Positions 35,579 to 43,914 of a DNA stretch of 64,000 bases are shown piece by piece. The stretch's first letter is position 1. Each line of letters opens with the position of its first letter. Source of the DNA: Paracoccaceae bacterium (GTDB lineage: Bacteria; Pseudomonadota; Alphaproteobacteria; Rhodobacterales; Rhodobacteraceae); contig JAIXZW010000021.1 in the NCBI GenBank assembly GCA_027489375.1, positions 62,001 through 126,000 on the forward strand, read 5' to 3'. Both the position numbers and the translations under genes were made by a program. Below the pieces are notes generated by a model. The model made no database searches and was not told where the DNA came from. It saw only the letters and a list, made by a program, of their open reading frames with translations.

Positions 35579-35597
35579 GAATTTTCGCAGAAAATTC
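35579..35597. terminator. Hairpin with three-base loop at the GS gene end
   Basis: GAATTTTC-GCA-GAAAATTC, a perfect 8-bp stem, 13 bases past the stop of the GS-like gene (minus strand). Same layout as the hairpins at 53914 and 63746. Confidence 0.6.
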
Positions 35598-35609
35598 GCG
35601 GGCGCGGCG

Positions 35610-37004
35610 TCAGACCGTGTGCAGATACAGGTCGAAGTCGACCTCGCTCACCGTCCGCGCCACGCGGGCGTATTCGGCGGCCTTGATCGCGGTAAAGGTG
35701 CGGTGCATCTCCTCACCCAAGGCCGCTTTCAGGAAATCGGAGCCTTCCGCCGCCACGATGGCCGACCGCCAGTCCACCGGAATCGGCGGCGCGTCCTGCG
35801 CTTCGGCATAGCCGTTTCCGGTCGTCTCCGGCCCCGGATCGATCCGGTGTTTCATCCCGTGCCGGATGCCCGCCAGCACGGTCGCCGCCACCAGATAGGG
35901 GTTCGCATCCACGCCAGCGGGGCGATGCTCGATCCGCCGCGCCTTGATATCCCCCGCCGGAATCCGCAAGGCGACCGAGCGGTTGTTCACCCCCCATGTC
36001 GGGCTGACCGGCGCATAGCTCTGCGCAGCAAACCGCCGCCACGAATTGGCATGCGGCGCAAAGACGAGCATGGATTCCCCCATCGTCGCCCGCAAGCCTC
36101 CCAGCGCGTGCAGGATGGTGTCCGACCACTGCCCCTCGACCGCCTCGACGAACACGTTCTTGCCCGCCGAATCGCAAAGCGAGACGTGGAAATGCATCCC
36201 CGATCCGGCATATTTCTCGACAGGTTTGGCCATGAAACAGGCCGTCACCCCATGCGCCCGCGCCTGCCCCCGCACGATGCGCTTCAACCGCATCAGATCG
36301 TCGGCGGCCTGCATCACATCCGTCCGGTAATGCAGCGTCAACTCGTATTGGCCGGGGGCATATTCCGAGATCATCGTCTCGGCCTTGATCCCCGCCTTCG
36401 CCGCCGCCGCGTAGATGTCGGAAAACAGCGGCAGCATCCCGTGCAAGTGGTCGACGCTGTAAACTTCCGTCTTGAAGCTCGACCGCCCGTCCAGCACATC
36501 CCGCGCGGGCATCACCTTGCCATCCGGCCCGCGTTCGTTGTCGAGCAGGAAGAACTCCAACTCGAACGCCCCCGAAGGATAAAGCCCCTCGGCCGCCATC
36601 GCATCCACCTGCGCCTGAAGCGCATGGCGCGGGTCCGACCCCATCTTGTGACCGTCGAGGTCATACATCGACATGAACACCTCGCCCCGCGGCGGATTGG
36701 TGCCATGCAGCGGAACCAGCGATCCGGGGATCGGCCATGCCCGCAAATCGCCGTCGCCCTGATCCCAGATCAGCCCCGTCTCGTGCACATCCTCGCCGCA
36801 GATATCGAGGCCGAGGATCGAGATCGGCAGATGCCGCCCGCCCTTGTAAAAGGACAAAAGCTCGTGCCGCCGGATGATCTTGCCCCGCCCGATGCCATTG
36901 GCGTCATGCAGGACGATATCGAAGGCCTCGATCTCGGGATGGGCGGCAAGGAAGGCTTCCGCCTCGGCCACGGTGCTGCCCGAAGGGCTGGTCGTCTCGG
37001 TCAT
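35610..37004 (-). CDS. Glutamine-synthetase-like gamma-glutamyl ligase
   Basis: GS-fold ligase of 464 residues. The N-terminal beta-grasp (AFDIVLHDANGIGRGKIIRR) and catalytic domain are both present; SGMHFHVSL, NRSVALRIPAG and HRPAGVDANPYL contain the ATP, metal and glutamate-site residues. Group: gamma-glutamyl-amine/polyamine synthetases (PuuA-like, GlnA3/4), not housekeeping GlnA (no adenylylation Tyr motif). It probably links glutamate to an amine made or used in this cluster. Four bases separate it from the upstream aminotransferase gene. Confidence 0.82.
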   Translation of the reverse strand: MTETTSPSGSTVAEAEAFLAAHPEIEAFDIVLHDANGIGRGKIIRRHELLSFYKGGRHLPISILGLDICGEDVHETGLIWDQGDGDLRAWPIPGSLVPLHGTNPPRGEVFMSMYDLDGHKMGSDPRHALQAQVDAMAAEGLYPSGAFELEFFLLDNERGPDGKVMPARDVLDGRSSFKTEVYSVDHLHGMLPLFSDIYAAAAKAGIKAETMISEYAPGQYELTLHYRTDVMQAADDLMRLKRIVRGQARAHGVTACFMAKPVEKYAGSGMHFHVSLCDSAGKNVFVEAVEGQWSDTILHALGGLRATMGESMLVFAPHANSWRRFAAQSYAPVSPTWGVNNRSVALRIPAGDIKARRIEHRPAGVDANPYLVAATVLAGIRHGMKHRIDPGPETTGNGYAEAQDAPPIPVDWRSAIVAAEGSDFLKAALGEEMHRTFTAIKAAEYARVARTVSEVDFDLYLHTV

Positions 37005-37008
37005 GGTG

Positions 37009-38373
37009 TCACTCGAAGAGGTCGGTCAGGATTTCGTCAAAGGCCGCGATCAGCCGGTCGATCTGGCGCTTGGTCGTGGCGGGCGACACCAGCATCATGT
37101 TGTGGAAGGGCGCGATCAGGCAGCCACGGTTCAGCAGGGCCGTGTGCAACGCGGCCTCCAGCGCGGGTTGATGCGCCGCCGCCGCCTCGGTCCCGTTTTG
37201 CAGCGGACCCTTGGCGCAGATGAACTCCACCCGCGCGCCCACGCGCACCGCATGCCACGGCGCGCCGTGCCGTTCGATCACGCGCGACAGCCCCGCCACC
37301 AGCCGCGCGGCGCCCTTGTCCATATGGGCGTAGGCCTTGGCGGTCATCACCTCGGACAGGGTGGCGCGCAGACAGGCGAATTGCATCGGATTGGCCGACA
37401 GGGTCGTGCCCATCCCCGAATGGCCCGCCTCGCGCCCCGCGTCATAGCGCTGGAAGCGTTGCGCCACCTCGGGCACCATGCCCCAGACGGCGGTGGGCAT
37501 GCCCCCCGCGACGCATTTGCCGACGACGAACATGTCGGGCGAAAGGCCATGCACGCCGGTGTAACCGCCAAGCCCCGTGGAAAGCGTATGCGTCTCGTCG
37601 ATGATCAGAAGCGCGCCGTAGCGGCGGCTCAGGCTGCGCAGGCCGTCAAGGAACCCCGCCCCGGGCAGGACCATGCAGGAATTGGTCATTACAGGCTCGG
37701 TCAGGATGGCCGCGACCTCGCCGGTTTGCAGCGCCGCCTCGACCCCCGCAAGATCGTTGAACTCGCAGACCACGGCGCCCTTGGTCAGGTCCTGCACCTG
37801 CCCGACAAGCCCCGCCCGCGCCACGGTCTTGCCGCCGCGCAACTCGACCATCGTGTCGTCGACCGTGCCGTGATAGCAGCCGTTGAACACCAGCACCTTG
37901 GGCCGCCCCGTCACCGCCCGCGCCACCCGCAGGGCAAAGCGGTTGGCATCGGTCGCGGTGGTGGCGATCTGCCAGCGGAAGTCGCCGAAGACCTGCGTGA
38001 GCAACCGCCCCGCTTCCAGCGCATCCGTCGTCGGCAGCATATAGGTCAGCCCGTGCCGCGCCTGTTGCCGGATCGCCTTGGCCACGGGTTTCGGCGAATG
38101 GCCGAACATCGACCCCGTGTCGCCGAGACAGAAATCGTCGATCTCGAACCCGTCGATGTCGCGGATGCGCGACCCCTTGGCACTGGCGACCAGCGGCAGA
38201 TGCGGCATCGGCCAATCCGCCATCCAGTGCATCGGCACGTCGTTGAGGAAAACCCCCGCCCCCGCCGCCATCGCCGCCGCCGATTTCGGCCGCCCCGCCG
38301 CAAAGCGCTTCGCCTCGCGGCTTGCCAGCCGGTCAAGCCGGTCCACCGGCACGCCCGCAATGGTCTTGGTCAT
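37009..38373 (-). CDS. Class III PLP aminotransferase (glutamate-1-semialdehyde aminomutase-like)
   Basis: Enzyme of 454 residues. IIDETHTLSTG (D259 contacting the PLP nitrogen), VVGKCVAGG (K286, Schiff base) and NGCYHGTVDDT are typical. MHWMADWPMPHL and CLGDTGSMFGHSP put it near the GSA-aminomutase-like group used for amino acids with an omega or beta amino group. Co-transcribed with the GS-like ligase. Likely transaminates an aldehyde/amine pair; the substrate is unknown. A perfect palindrome sits 43 bases upstream of the start. Confidence 0.82.
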   Translation of the reverse strand: MTKTIAGVPVDRLDRLASREAKRFAAGRPKSAAAMAAGAGVFLNDVPMHWMADWPMPHLPLVASAKGSRIRDIDGFEIDDFCLGDTGSMFGHSPKPVAKAIRQQARHGLTYMLPTTDALEAGRLLTQVFGDFRWQIATTATDANRFALRVARAVTGRPKVLVFNGCYHGTVDDTMVELRGGKTVARAGLVGQVQDLTKGAVVCEFNDLAGVEAALQTGEVAAILTEPVMTNSCMVLPGAGFLDGLRSLSRRYGALLIIDETHTLSTGLGGYTGVHGLSPDMFVVGKCVAGGMPTAVWGMVPEVAQRFQRYDAGREAGHSGMGTTLSANPMQFACLRATLSEVMTAKAYAHMDKGAARLVAGLSRVIERHGAPWHAVRVGARVEFICAKGPLQNGTEAAAAHQPALEAALHTALLNRGCLIAPFHNMMLVSPATTKRQIDRLIAAFDEILTDLFE

Positions 38374-38415
38374 GGCAATCCACCCGAATTCCTTGGCCCG
38401 ATCTTATGGCGAATA

Positions 38416-38427
38416 ATTTGATCAAAT
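38416..38427. promoter_or_regulatory. Perfect palindrome ATTTGATCAAAT upstream of the class III aminotransferase
   Basis: ATTTGATCAAAT is a 12-bp perfect palindrome in an A/T-rich spot 43-54 bases before the ATG at 38373. Good operator candidate for the aminotransferase-ligase pair; the regulator is unknown. It differs from the TetR site at 41961. Confidence 0.55.
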
Positions 38428-38480
38428 GGAAGCGGGCAGTTTGTCGGCCCCCGCCGGAGCGGGGGTTTCACACCCCCGCA

Positions 38481-38510
38481 CCCCCGTGGGATATTTGGGC
38501 CAGTGTGAAA
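38481..38510. repeat. Dispersed element, forward copy next to a stop codon
   Basis: CCCCCGTGGGATATTTGGGC then CAGTGTGAAA; the TPP enzyme stop (38516-38518) follows five bases later. Just before it is a hairpin GCGGGGGT/ACCCCCGC (38460-38478). Confidence 0.8.
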
Positions 38511-38515
38511 GACGC

Positions 38516-40090
38516 TCAGTCGGTCACGCGCACTTCGATCAGCCTCGGCCCGCGCTGCGGGCGGGTCAGGGCGGCGGTCAGCGCCCCGGGCCTGTTCTCC
38601 ACGCTCTCGAAGGCCAGATCGCAAGCGGCGGCGAAATGGTCGAGTTTCAGCGGCGAGGGCGAACACCCGATCACCTCGATTTGCGCATCGCGCATGGAAT
38701 CCGCAATCTCGCGATAGGCGGCGTTGTTCCAGACGACATAGGTGATCGCCAACCCCTCATCCACCGCCACGCGCAATTCGGCAGGGTCGAATTGCAACCC
38801 GCCATCGCCGACAAGGCAGACCACGGGGGCAGACGGGGCCGCGATGGCCGCGCCGATCACCGCGCCCGTGCCATAGCCGAGCGCGCCGAACCCCGTGGCC
38901 GCGTTGAACCAGCCGCCAGCGCGGTCGTGATCGTAGTACAGGTTCCCCGCATAGATCGGCTGGGTGGAATCCCCCACGATGATCGCCTGCGGCAGGGCAT
39001 CACGGATCGCTTCCACCATCGCCAACTGGTGCGGCATCTGCGGGTTCAGACCTGCAAGCGCCGCCCGCGCCGCCCGCCGCGCCGCTTCGGCCCGCGCGGC
39101 ACCATCGCCGCCACGCGCCGTCACCAGCGGCAGAAGGGCGGCGATGGCTTCGGCACAGGGTGCCTCTATCGTCACCGCCGCCGTATGGCGCTGCAATTGC
39201 CGCGCGCAGAGATCGACACGGATCATCCCCGACAGGTCGGGAAACCCGCCCCGCGCATACATGTCGTAATCGGTCGGCCCCAGTTCCGTCCCCAGGGCCA
39301 GCACCTGATCCGCCCCCGCCACCAGCGCCCGCACCGCGTCGAGCGAGGGCGAGGCCGGAACGCAAAGCGGGTGTCCGTGCAGCATCCCCCGCGCATTCAC
39401 CGTCAGGACCACGGGCGCGTCCAGCCGCGCGGCCAGTGCGGCCAGCGCCGCATCGCAACCCCGCGCCCCGCCGCCCGCCAGAATGACCACGCGCCGCGCC
39501 GCTGCAAGCCGCGCCGCCGCCTGTGTCACCTGCGCCGCAGCGGGGGCAGGCCGCGTCACGGGGGCAGGGTCCGCAGGCGCAGGGCAGGCCAGCGGCATAA
39601 CATCGGTCGGAATCTCGATATGCACCGGACCGGGCCGCCCGCCGAGCATCCGCGCAAAGGCGCGGTCAAGCGCGGGTGCAAGGTCCGCGGGGTCCTCGAC
39701 CCGCTCGGTCGGACACAGCGCCGCGACCATCGCCGCCTGATCCGGCAATTCGTGCAGATGCCCCAAGCCCCGCCCCAGCGAGGCGCGGCGGTTCACCCCC
39801 GAAATCACCAGCATCGGCACCGAATCCGCCCGCGCCTGCGCCATCGCCGTCAGCGCATTGGTCAGCCCCGGCCCGGTGATGACAAAAGCCACGCCGGGCT
39901 TGCCCGACACCCGCGCATAGCCATCGGCCATGAAGGCCGCGCCCTGTTCGTGGCGCGGTGTCACATGCCGGATCCCGCCCCCCGCCAGACCACGATACAG
40001 CTCGATCGTATGCACACCGGGTATGCCAAAGACGACCTCGACCCCGCGCTGCCGCAAACCTTCGACCAGCGCCTGACCGACTGTCCTCAT
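38516..40090 (-). CDS. aruI: TPP-dependent 2-oxoacid decarboxylase, AruI-like (5-guanidino-2-oxopentanoate decarboxylase)
   Basis: Enzyme of 524 residues of the acetolactate-synthase superfamily. RHEQGAAFMADGYAR has the catalytic Glu (E48), and VCLVGDGGLQFDPAELRVAV followed by NN is the TPP/Mg motif. Sequence such as GIPGVHTIELYRGLAGGGIR is typical for AruI-like enzymes, which decarboxylate 2-ketoarginine to 4-guanidinobutanal. The ATG overlaps the stop of the AruH-like aminotransferase, which supports a two-step transaminate-decarboxylate route. It lacks acetolactate synthase partner ilvN. Other 2-oxo acids cannot be excluded. Confidence 0.75.
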   Translation of the reverse strand: MRTVGQALVEGLRQRGVEVVFGIPGVHTIELYRGLAGGGIRHVTPRHEQGAAFMADGYARVSGKPGVAFVITGPGLTNALTAMAQARADSVPMLVISGVNRRASLGRGLGHLHELPDQAAMVAALCPTERVEDPADLAPALDRAFARMLGGRPGPVHIEIPTDVMPLACPAPADPAPVTRPAPAAAQVTQAAARLAAARRVVILAGGGARGCDAALAALAARLDAPVVLTVNARGMLHGHPLCVPASPSLDAVRALVAGADQVLALGTELGPTDYDMYARGGFPDLSGMIRVDLCARQLQRHTAAVTIEAPCAEAIAALLPLVTARGGDGAARAEAARRAARAALAGLNPQMPHQLAMVEAIRDALPQAIIVGDSTQPIYAGNLYYDHDRAGGWFNAATGFGALGYGTGAVIGAAIAAPSAPVVCLVGDGGLQFDPAELRVAVDEGLAITYVVWNNAAYREIADSMRDAQIEVIGCSPSPLKLDHFAAACDLAFESVENRPGALTAALTRPQRGPRLIEVRVTD

Positions 40091-41268
40091 GCCGCGTGCC
40101 TTTGTCCGGCAAATGCGGCGATGCGGTCGCAGGCTTCGGCGATCATCTCGTCGGGTTGGGTCAGGCTCACCCGCAACCACCCCGAAAGCGCCGCGCCGAA
40201 GCTTTCCCCCGGCATCACCGCCACCTTCGCCTGATCGAGCAGCGCCAGCGCAAAGGCCTCGCCACTCATCCCCGTGCTGCGCACATCGACCAGCGCGAAC
40301 ATCCCCGCCTCCGGCTGATGCACCGCCAGCCCCGCCACACCGTCAAGCCGCGCCGCCATCAGCGCCGCCCGCCGCTGGAACCGCTCCACCATCCCCGCCG
40401 CCACGGGCGAGGGGGCCGACACCGCCGCCGCCGTCATGTCGGCAATGAAGGGCTGGTTGCCGAAGAGCATCGTCTCGGACAGCGGCAGAAGCCGCGCGCA
40501 GAACTCGGCCGACCCCACGCACCAGCCCGAACGGAACCCCGGCGCCGCGTGCGATTTCGAGATGGACGAGGCGACGACCACCCGCTCGCCAAATTCCGGC
40601 AGGTCGAGGGGCGAGGCAAAGCCCACACCGGCAAAACACATCTCCTCGTAGACCTCGTCGCAGAGCACCCACAGGTCATGCTCGGCCGCCAGTGCACAAA
40701 GCGCCCGCAGGTCGCCCGCCGAGAGAACCGCCCCCGTCGGGTTATGCGGCGTGTTCAGCATCAGCACCCGCGTGCGCGGCGTGATCCGTGCGGCCACGTC
40801 CGCCGCCTGCATCCGGAACCCCGCCTCGGGGCGCAGCGGCACCATGACCGGCGCGGCACCCGTGGCGCGGATCAGCCCTTCATAGGTCGCATAGAGCGGA
40901 TCGCCCACCAGCACCTCGTCCCCTGCCGCGCACATGGCCTGAAGCACGGCGTAAAGGGTGGTCTGGGTTCCGGGGAAACACATGATCTGGTCAGTCCCGA
41001 TCACCCGCCCGCGCCGCGCCGTGTAGCGGTCGGCCAGCGCGCGCAAGAGCGCAGGCTCGCCCCGCCCGTTGGAATAGCCCGTCCGCCCCGCCAGCATCGC
41101 CGCCGCCGCCGTCTCCATCAGCGCGGGCGGTGTGGCGACATCCGGCTCGCCGATGGTCAGCTCGATCACCGCCTCGCCCGCCGCCTTCATCTTGCGGGCG
41201 CGGATGTGCACGGCCCATTTCTCACTGCCGAGTCCGGCAAGCCGTTCTGTCACGGGGGCGTAACGCAT
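40087..41268 (-). CDS. aruH: Class I aminotransferase, AruH-like (arginine:pyruvate transaminase)
   Basis: PLP fold-type I enzyme of 393 residues. LNTPHNPTGAVLS, CDEVYEEM (D204, Y207) and SSISKSHAAPGFRSGW (K238, R246) are the cofactor residues. The start MRYAPVTERLAG and VLVGDPLYATYEGLIRATGA are close to AruH of the arginine transaminase pathway. It would turn arginine into 2-ketoarginine for the decarboxylase. Near relatives act on aspartate or aromatic amino acids, so identity rests on context with the AruI-like gene. Confidence 0.75.
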   Translation of the reverse strand: MRYAPVTERLAGLGSEKWAVHIRARKMKAAGEAVIELTIGEPDVATPPALMETAAAAMLAGRTGYSNGRGEPALLRALADRYTARRGRVIGTDQIMCFPGTQTTLYAVLQAMCAAGDEVLVGDPLYATYEGLIRATGAAPVMVPLRPEAGFRMQAADVAARITPRTRVLMLNTPHNPTGAVLSAGDLRALCALAAEHDLWVLCDEVYEEMCFAGVGFASPLDLPEFGERVVVASSISKSHAAPGFRSGWCVGSAEFCARLLPLSETMLFGNQPFIADMTAAAVSAPSPVAAGMVERFQRRAALMAARLDGVAGLAVHQPEAGMFALVDVRSTGMSGEAFALALLDQAKVAVMPGESFGAALSGWLRVSLTQPDEMIAEACDRIAAFAGQRHAA

Positions 41269-41279
41269 GGTCTTCCTTT

Positions 41280-41915
41280 TCAGTGGTCAACGGGGGCAGG
41301 CAGGCTTTGCCCGAGGATCGCGCCGATCCCGTCCAGCGCGATCCGCACCAGCTCGCCGGGCTGGAAGGCTTCGGGCAGGGCCGCGCCTTCAAGCCACAGC
41401 CCGTCGATCAGCGCATTGCAGGCGATGGCATCGCGGCGGTCCCGCGCCGCATCGTCCCGTCCGGGCAAGGCCGCGATCAGCGCCTGCAACTGGTCGCGGT
41501 AGCCCAGATAGGTCGCCTGATGCACCGACATCATCCCCGCATCGCTCCGCGTCCGGTGCAGATAGGCCGCCCAGACCGCCAGCGTCACGGGGTCGAGCAC
41601 GGGAGGCCGGAAATTCGCCGCGACAAAGGCCGCAAGCCGCGCCGCCGGATCATCGACAGGTGCCGCCGCCAAAGCCTCCACCGCGCTTTGCGTCATGCGG
41701 TCCATCACCGTGCGATAGGCGGTCTGGGTCAGCTCTTCCTTGCTCTGGAAATAATGCCGGATCAGCCCCGCAGTGACCCCCGCCCGCGCGGCAATCGCCC
41801 GCACGGTCGCAGCCTCTGCCCCGCCCTCGGCGACAAGCTGCACCGCCGCCGCGATCAGATCGTCACGGCGTTTTTCTTGGGCCTCGCGGCGATAGGGACG
41901 GCGTTGCAGGGGCAT
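41280..41915 (-). CDS. TetR-family regulator (BetI-like)
   Basis: Regulator of 211 residues. RRDDLIAAAVQLVAEGGAEA and AIAARAGVTAGLIRHYFQSK make the HTH at about 15-60; the C-terminal part resembles BetI/TetR_C. I use ATG 41915 since an upstream ATG at 41987 would put the operator inside the gene. The gene leads the aminotransferase-decarboxylase operon (11 bases to the next start), so it controls both itself and the route. Confidence 0.85.
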   Translation of the reverse strand: MPLQRRPYRREAQEKRRDDLIAAAVQLVAEGGAEAATVRAIAARAGVTAGLIRHYFQSKEELTQTAYRTVMDRMTQSAVEALAAAPVDDPAARLAAFVAANFRPPVLDPVTLAVWAAYLHRTRSDAGMMSVHQATYLGYRDQLQALIAALPGRDDAARDRRDAIACNALIDGLWLEGAALPEAFQPGELVRIALDGIGAILGQSLPAPVDH

Positions 41916-41960
41916 GGTGCGGGCGGTTTCGGTCGGTCCGGCATACAGGTTCGGCGGTAA

Positions 41961-41978
41961 GTTATACAAATGTATAAC
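41961..41978. promoter_or_regulatory. TetR operator, perfect 8-bp inverted repeat
   Basis: GTTATACAAATGTATAAC: half-sites GTTATACA and TGTATAAC around AA, 46 bases before the tetR start. Typical TetR operator geometry and A/T-rich in a GC-rich setting. Confidence 0.78.
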
Positions 41979-42007
41979 AGCTGTCACGCCCTATCCTGCG
42001 GCTGCGT

Positions 42008-42026
42008 CCGGCCTGCGGCAGGCCGG
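42008..42026. terminator. GC-rich hairpin after the CDF gene
   Basis: CCGGCCTGC/GCAGGCCGG with a one-base turn, directly after the stop of the transporter gene (minus). No T run. Confidence 0.5.
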
Positions 42027-42027
42027 C

Positions 42028-42927
42028 CTAACGGCCCTCGGTCTCGTGCTCGCGCGCCACATCCTTGTGCACGATCACATCCGCCTGCGGATAGGCCGCG
42101 AGGATCGCCCGCCGCAACCCCGCGCCGATGTCATGCGCGTCGCGCAGGGTCTGGTCGCCGTCCAGCTCGATATGGATGTTGACGAAGACCCGGCTCCCCG
42201 CCGTGCGGGTCTTGAGGTCATGGAACCCGTGCACCCCCGGCCAGCTTTCCGCGATCCTGCCGATCCCCGCCACGATGGCAGGGTCCGCCCGCCGGTCCAT
42301 CAGCGCATGGAAGGCATCCGTCCCGATCCGCAACGCCCCCATCACCAGCATCGCCGCAGCCCCCAGCGCCACGACCGAGTCGATCGAGGCAAGCCCGAAC
42401 GCCTTGGACGCCCAGAGCGACACGATGGCCCCGATATTGGGCAAAAGGTCGCCCAGATAATGCAGCCGGTCCGCCGCGACGACTTTGTTCCCCGTCCGCT
42501 TCGCCACCCGCCCCTGCCACAGCACAAGGCCGAGCGTCAGCAGGATCGAAACCCCCATCACCACCATGCCCGCGCTTTCCGCCTGCATGTGCTGCGCCGA
42601 AGGGTCGAGCAGGCGCTGCACCGCAGCCCAAGCGATCACCCCGCCCGAAATGACGATGAAAAGCGATTGCCCCAAAGCCGCAAGATCCTCGGCCGAGCTG
42701 TGGCCGAAGGCATGGTCCTCGTCCGCAGGCTTGGCCGCGTAAAAGATCGCCGCCATCGCGCCAAGGCTGACCATCAGGTCCATCGCACTGTCCGCAAGCG
42801 AAGCCGCCACCGACAGCGCCCCCGTCTCGCCCAGCGCCCAAAGCTTCAGCGCCACCAGCAGACCCGCGACAAGGACAGAAGCCCCCGCCGCCGAAAGGTT
42901 CATCCTCGCACTCTGGTCAAGACTCAT
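42028..42927 (-). CDS. Cation diffusion facilitator (FieF/CDF family) metal exporter
   Basis: Transporter of 299 residues with six predicted helices. Zinc-site residues match FieF: D46 and D50 in LADSAMD, H155 and D159 in HYLGD; the cytoplasmic C-terminal domain (HGFHDLKTRTAGSRVFVNIH) is also there. It exports Zn2+/Fe2+ (or a related metal) with proton exchange. GGAG precedes the ATG at 42927. It stands alone. Confidence 0.9.
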   Translation of the reverse strand: MSLDQSARMNLSAAGASVLVAGLLVALKLWALGETGALSVAASLADSAMDLMVSLGAMAAIFYAAKPADEDHAFGHSSAEDLAALGQSLFIVISGGVIAWAAVQRLLDPSAQHMQAESAGMVVMGVSILLTLGLVLWQGRVAKRTGNKVVAADRLHYLGDLLPNIGAIVSLWASKAFGLASIDSVVALGAAAMLVMGALRIGTDAFHALMDRRADPAIVAGIGRIAESWPGVHGFHDLKTRTAGSRVFVNIHIELDGDQTLRDAHDIGAGLRRAILAAYPQADVIVHKDVAREHETEGR

Positions 42928-43059
42928 GGGCCGGCTCCGTATGGCAGGGCACATCGGCTAACCCGAAGCCCGCGCCTGAGGCAAGCGAGAGCGACTCGCA
43001 ACTGCACCGCCTATGGACAAAGGGGGGCTGCCGCCCCCCACGGCGCGTGCCGCGCCTCC

Positions 43060-43088
43060 CCCTGCGAGTATTTGGGCAAAGGTGAAAG
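43060..43088. repeat. Dispersed element, forward copy next to a stop codon
   Basis: CCCTGCGAGTATTTGGGC then AAAGGTGAAAG; the SH3 protein stop begins at 43092. A GGGGGGC/GCCCCCC hairpin lies upstream (43023-43038). Confidence 0.8.
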
Positions 43089-43091
43089 GGG

Positions 43092-43757
43092 CTATTCGAT
43101 CACTTCGCCCGCATCGACCCCCCAAAGATCGGATTTCTTCACCCAGCCCTTCTCGCCATCGACCGACAGGCGGCACCATTCGGGCACGCATTCCTGAATC
43201 CAGCCGACCACATTGCGCTCGGCGCGAAAGGTCACGCCGTATTCGTCACCGGCGCCGGAACGGAAATCGGCCACATCCGCCGTGACGAGCGCCGAGCGCA
43301 CGCCCGACAGCAGCGAATAATGCACCCAGCCGCCCGCGCCGTCGGCATCCTCGATCCGCCGCCAATGTTCGTATTCGGCGGTGATCCGCAGCGGCATCCC
43401 CGCCCGCGTGAAGACCCAGTCGATCCGGTGCGTCAGGCCCGGCCCGCGACGGGCGTTGCCCTCGTTGCCCTTCAGGCTCACGTAACGGGGCAGGGGCAGG
43501 TTCGTGACCGACCCCCGCGTCGGATCGCGCGGCGGCACCTTGGGCTTGACCACCGCAGGCGCGGCCTTCGGCGCGGCAAGGGCAGGGGCCTCCTTCGCCG
43601 CCGCCTCGGCCTCCGGCGATGGCGATGCCGCGGGCGAAGGTTCCGCCCCGATGCTGTCGGGCCGCGGCGCGGGGCGCGTGCTTCCCAATTCTTCGGCAGC
43701 CGCGATGCCGATCACCGCCACGGTGATCACAAGCGCCAATGCCTGCATTATTCTCAT
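43092..43757 (-). CDS. Secreted SH3-domain protein
   Basis: Protein of 221 residues. Signal-like N-terminus (MRIMQALALVITVAVIGIAA), a Pro/Ala-rich linker (about 25-80), then two SH3b-like modules: LPRYVSLKGNEGNARRGPGL with HWRRIEDADGAGGWVHYSLL, and VTFRAERNVVGWIQECVPEW with GEKGWVKKSDLWGVD. Such proteins bind cell wall peptides or glycans in the periplasm. I start at ATG 43757; an open frame extends further upstream without signal-peptide character. Confidence 0.75.
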   Translation of the reverse strand: MRIMQALALVITVAVIGIAAAEELGSTRPAPRPDSIGAEPSPAASPSPEAEAAAKEAPALAAPKAAPAVVKPKVPPRDPTRGSVTNLPLPRYVSLKGNEGNARRGPGLTHRIDWVFTRAGMPLRITAEYEHWRRIEDADGAGGWVHYSLLSGVRSALVTADVADFRSGAGDEYGVTFRAERNVVGWIQECVPEWCRLSVDGEKGWVKKSDLWGVDAGEVIE

Positions 43758-43914
43758 TCTGTCCGCCTGTGCCCGAAGCCCTGCCGTCTTGTGCGGCCCT
43801 CTGCCCGCTACGCTCTTTCCGGCGTATGCGCTCCGGCGGGGTCTTGTGCCTTTCCCCGCTTCCCGCCACTTTGCCATTCATGGACGGGATTTGGAAGTGC
43901 AAGGGAGGAAGCTC

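Noticed and set aside
38516-40090. Acetolactate synthase large subunit
   Set aside because: No small subunit gene, and the sequence and aminotransferase neighbour fit the 2-ketoarginine decarboxylase type better.
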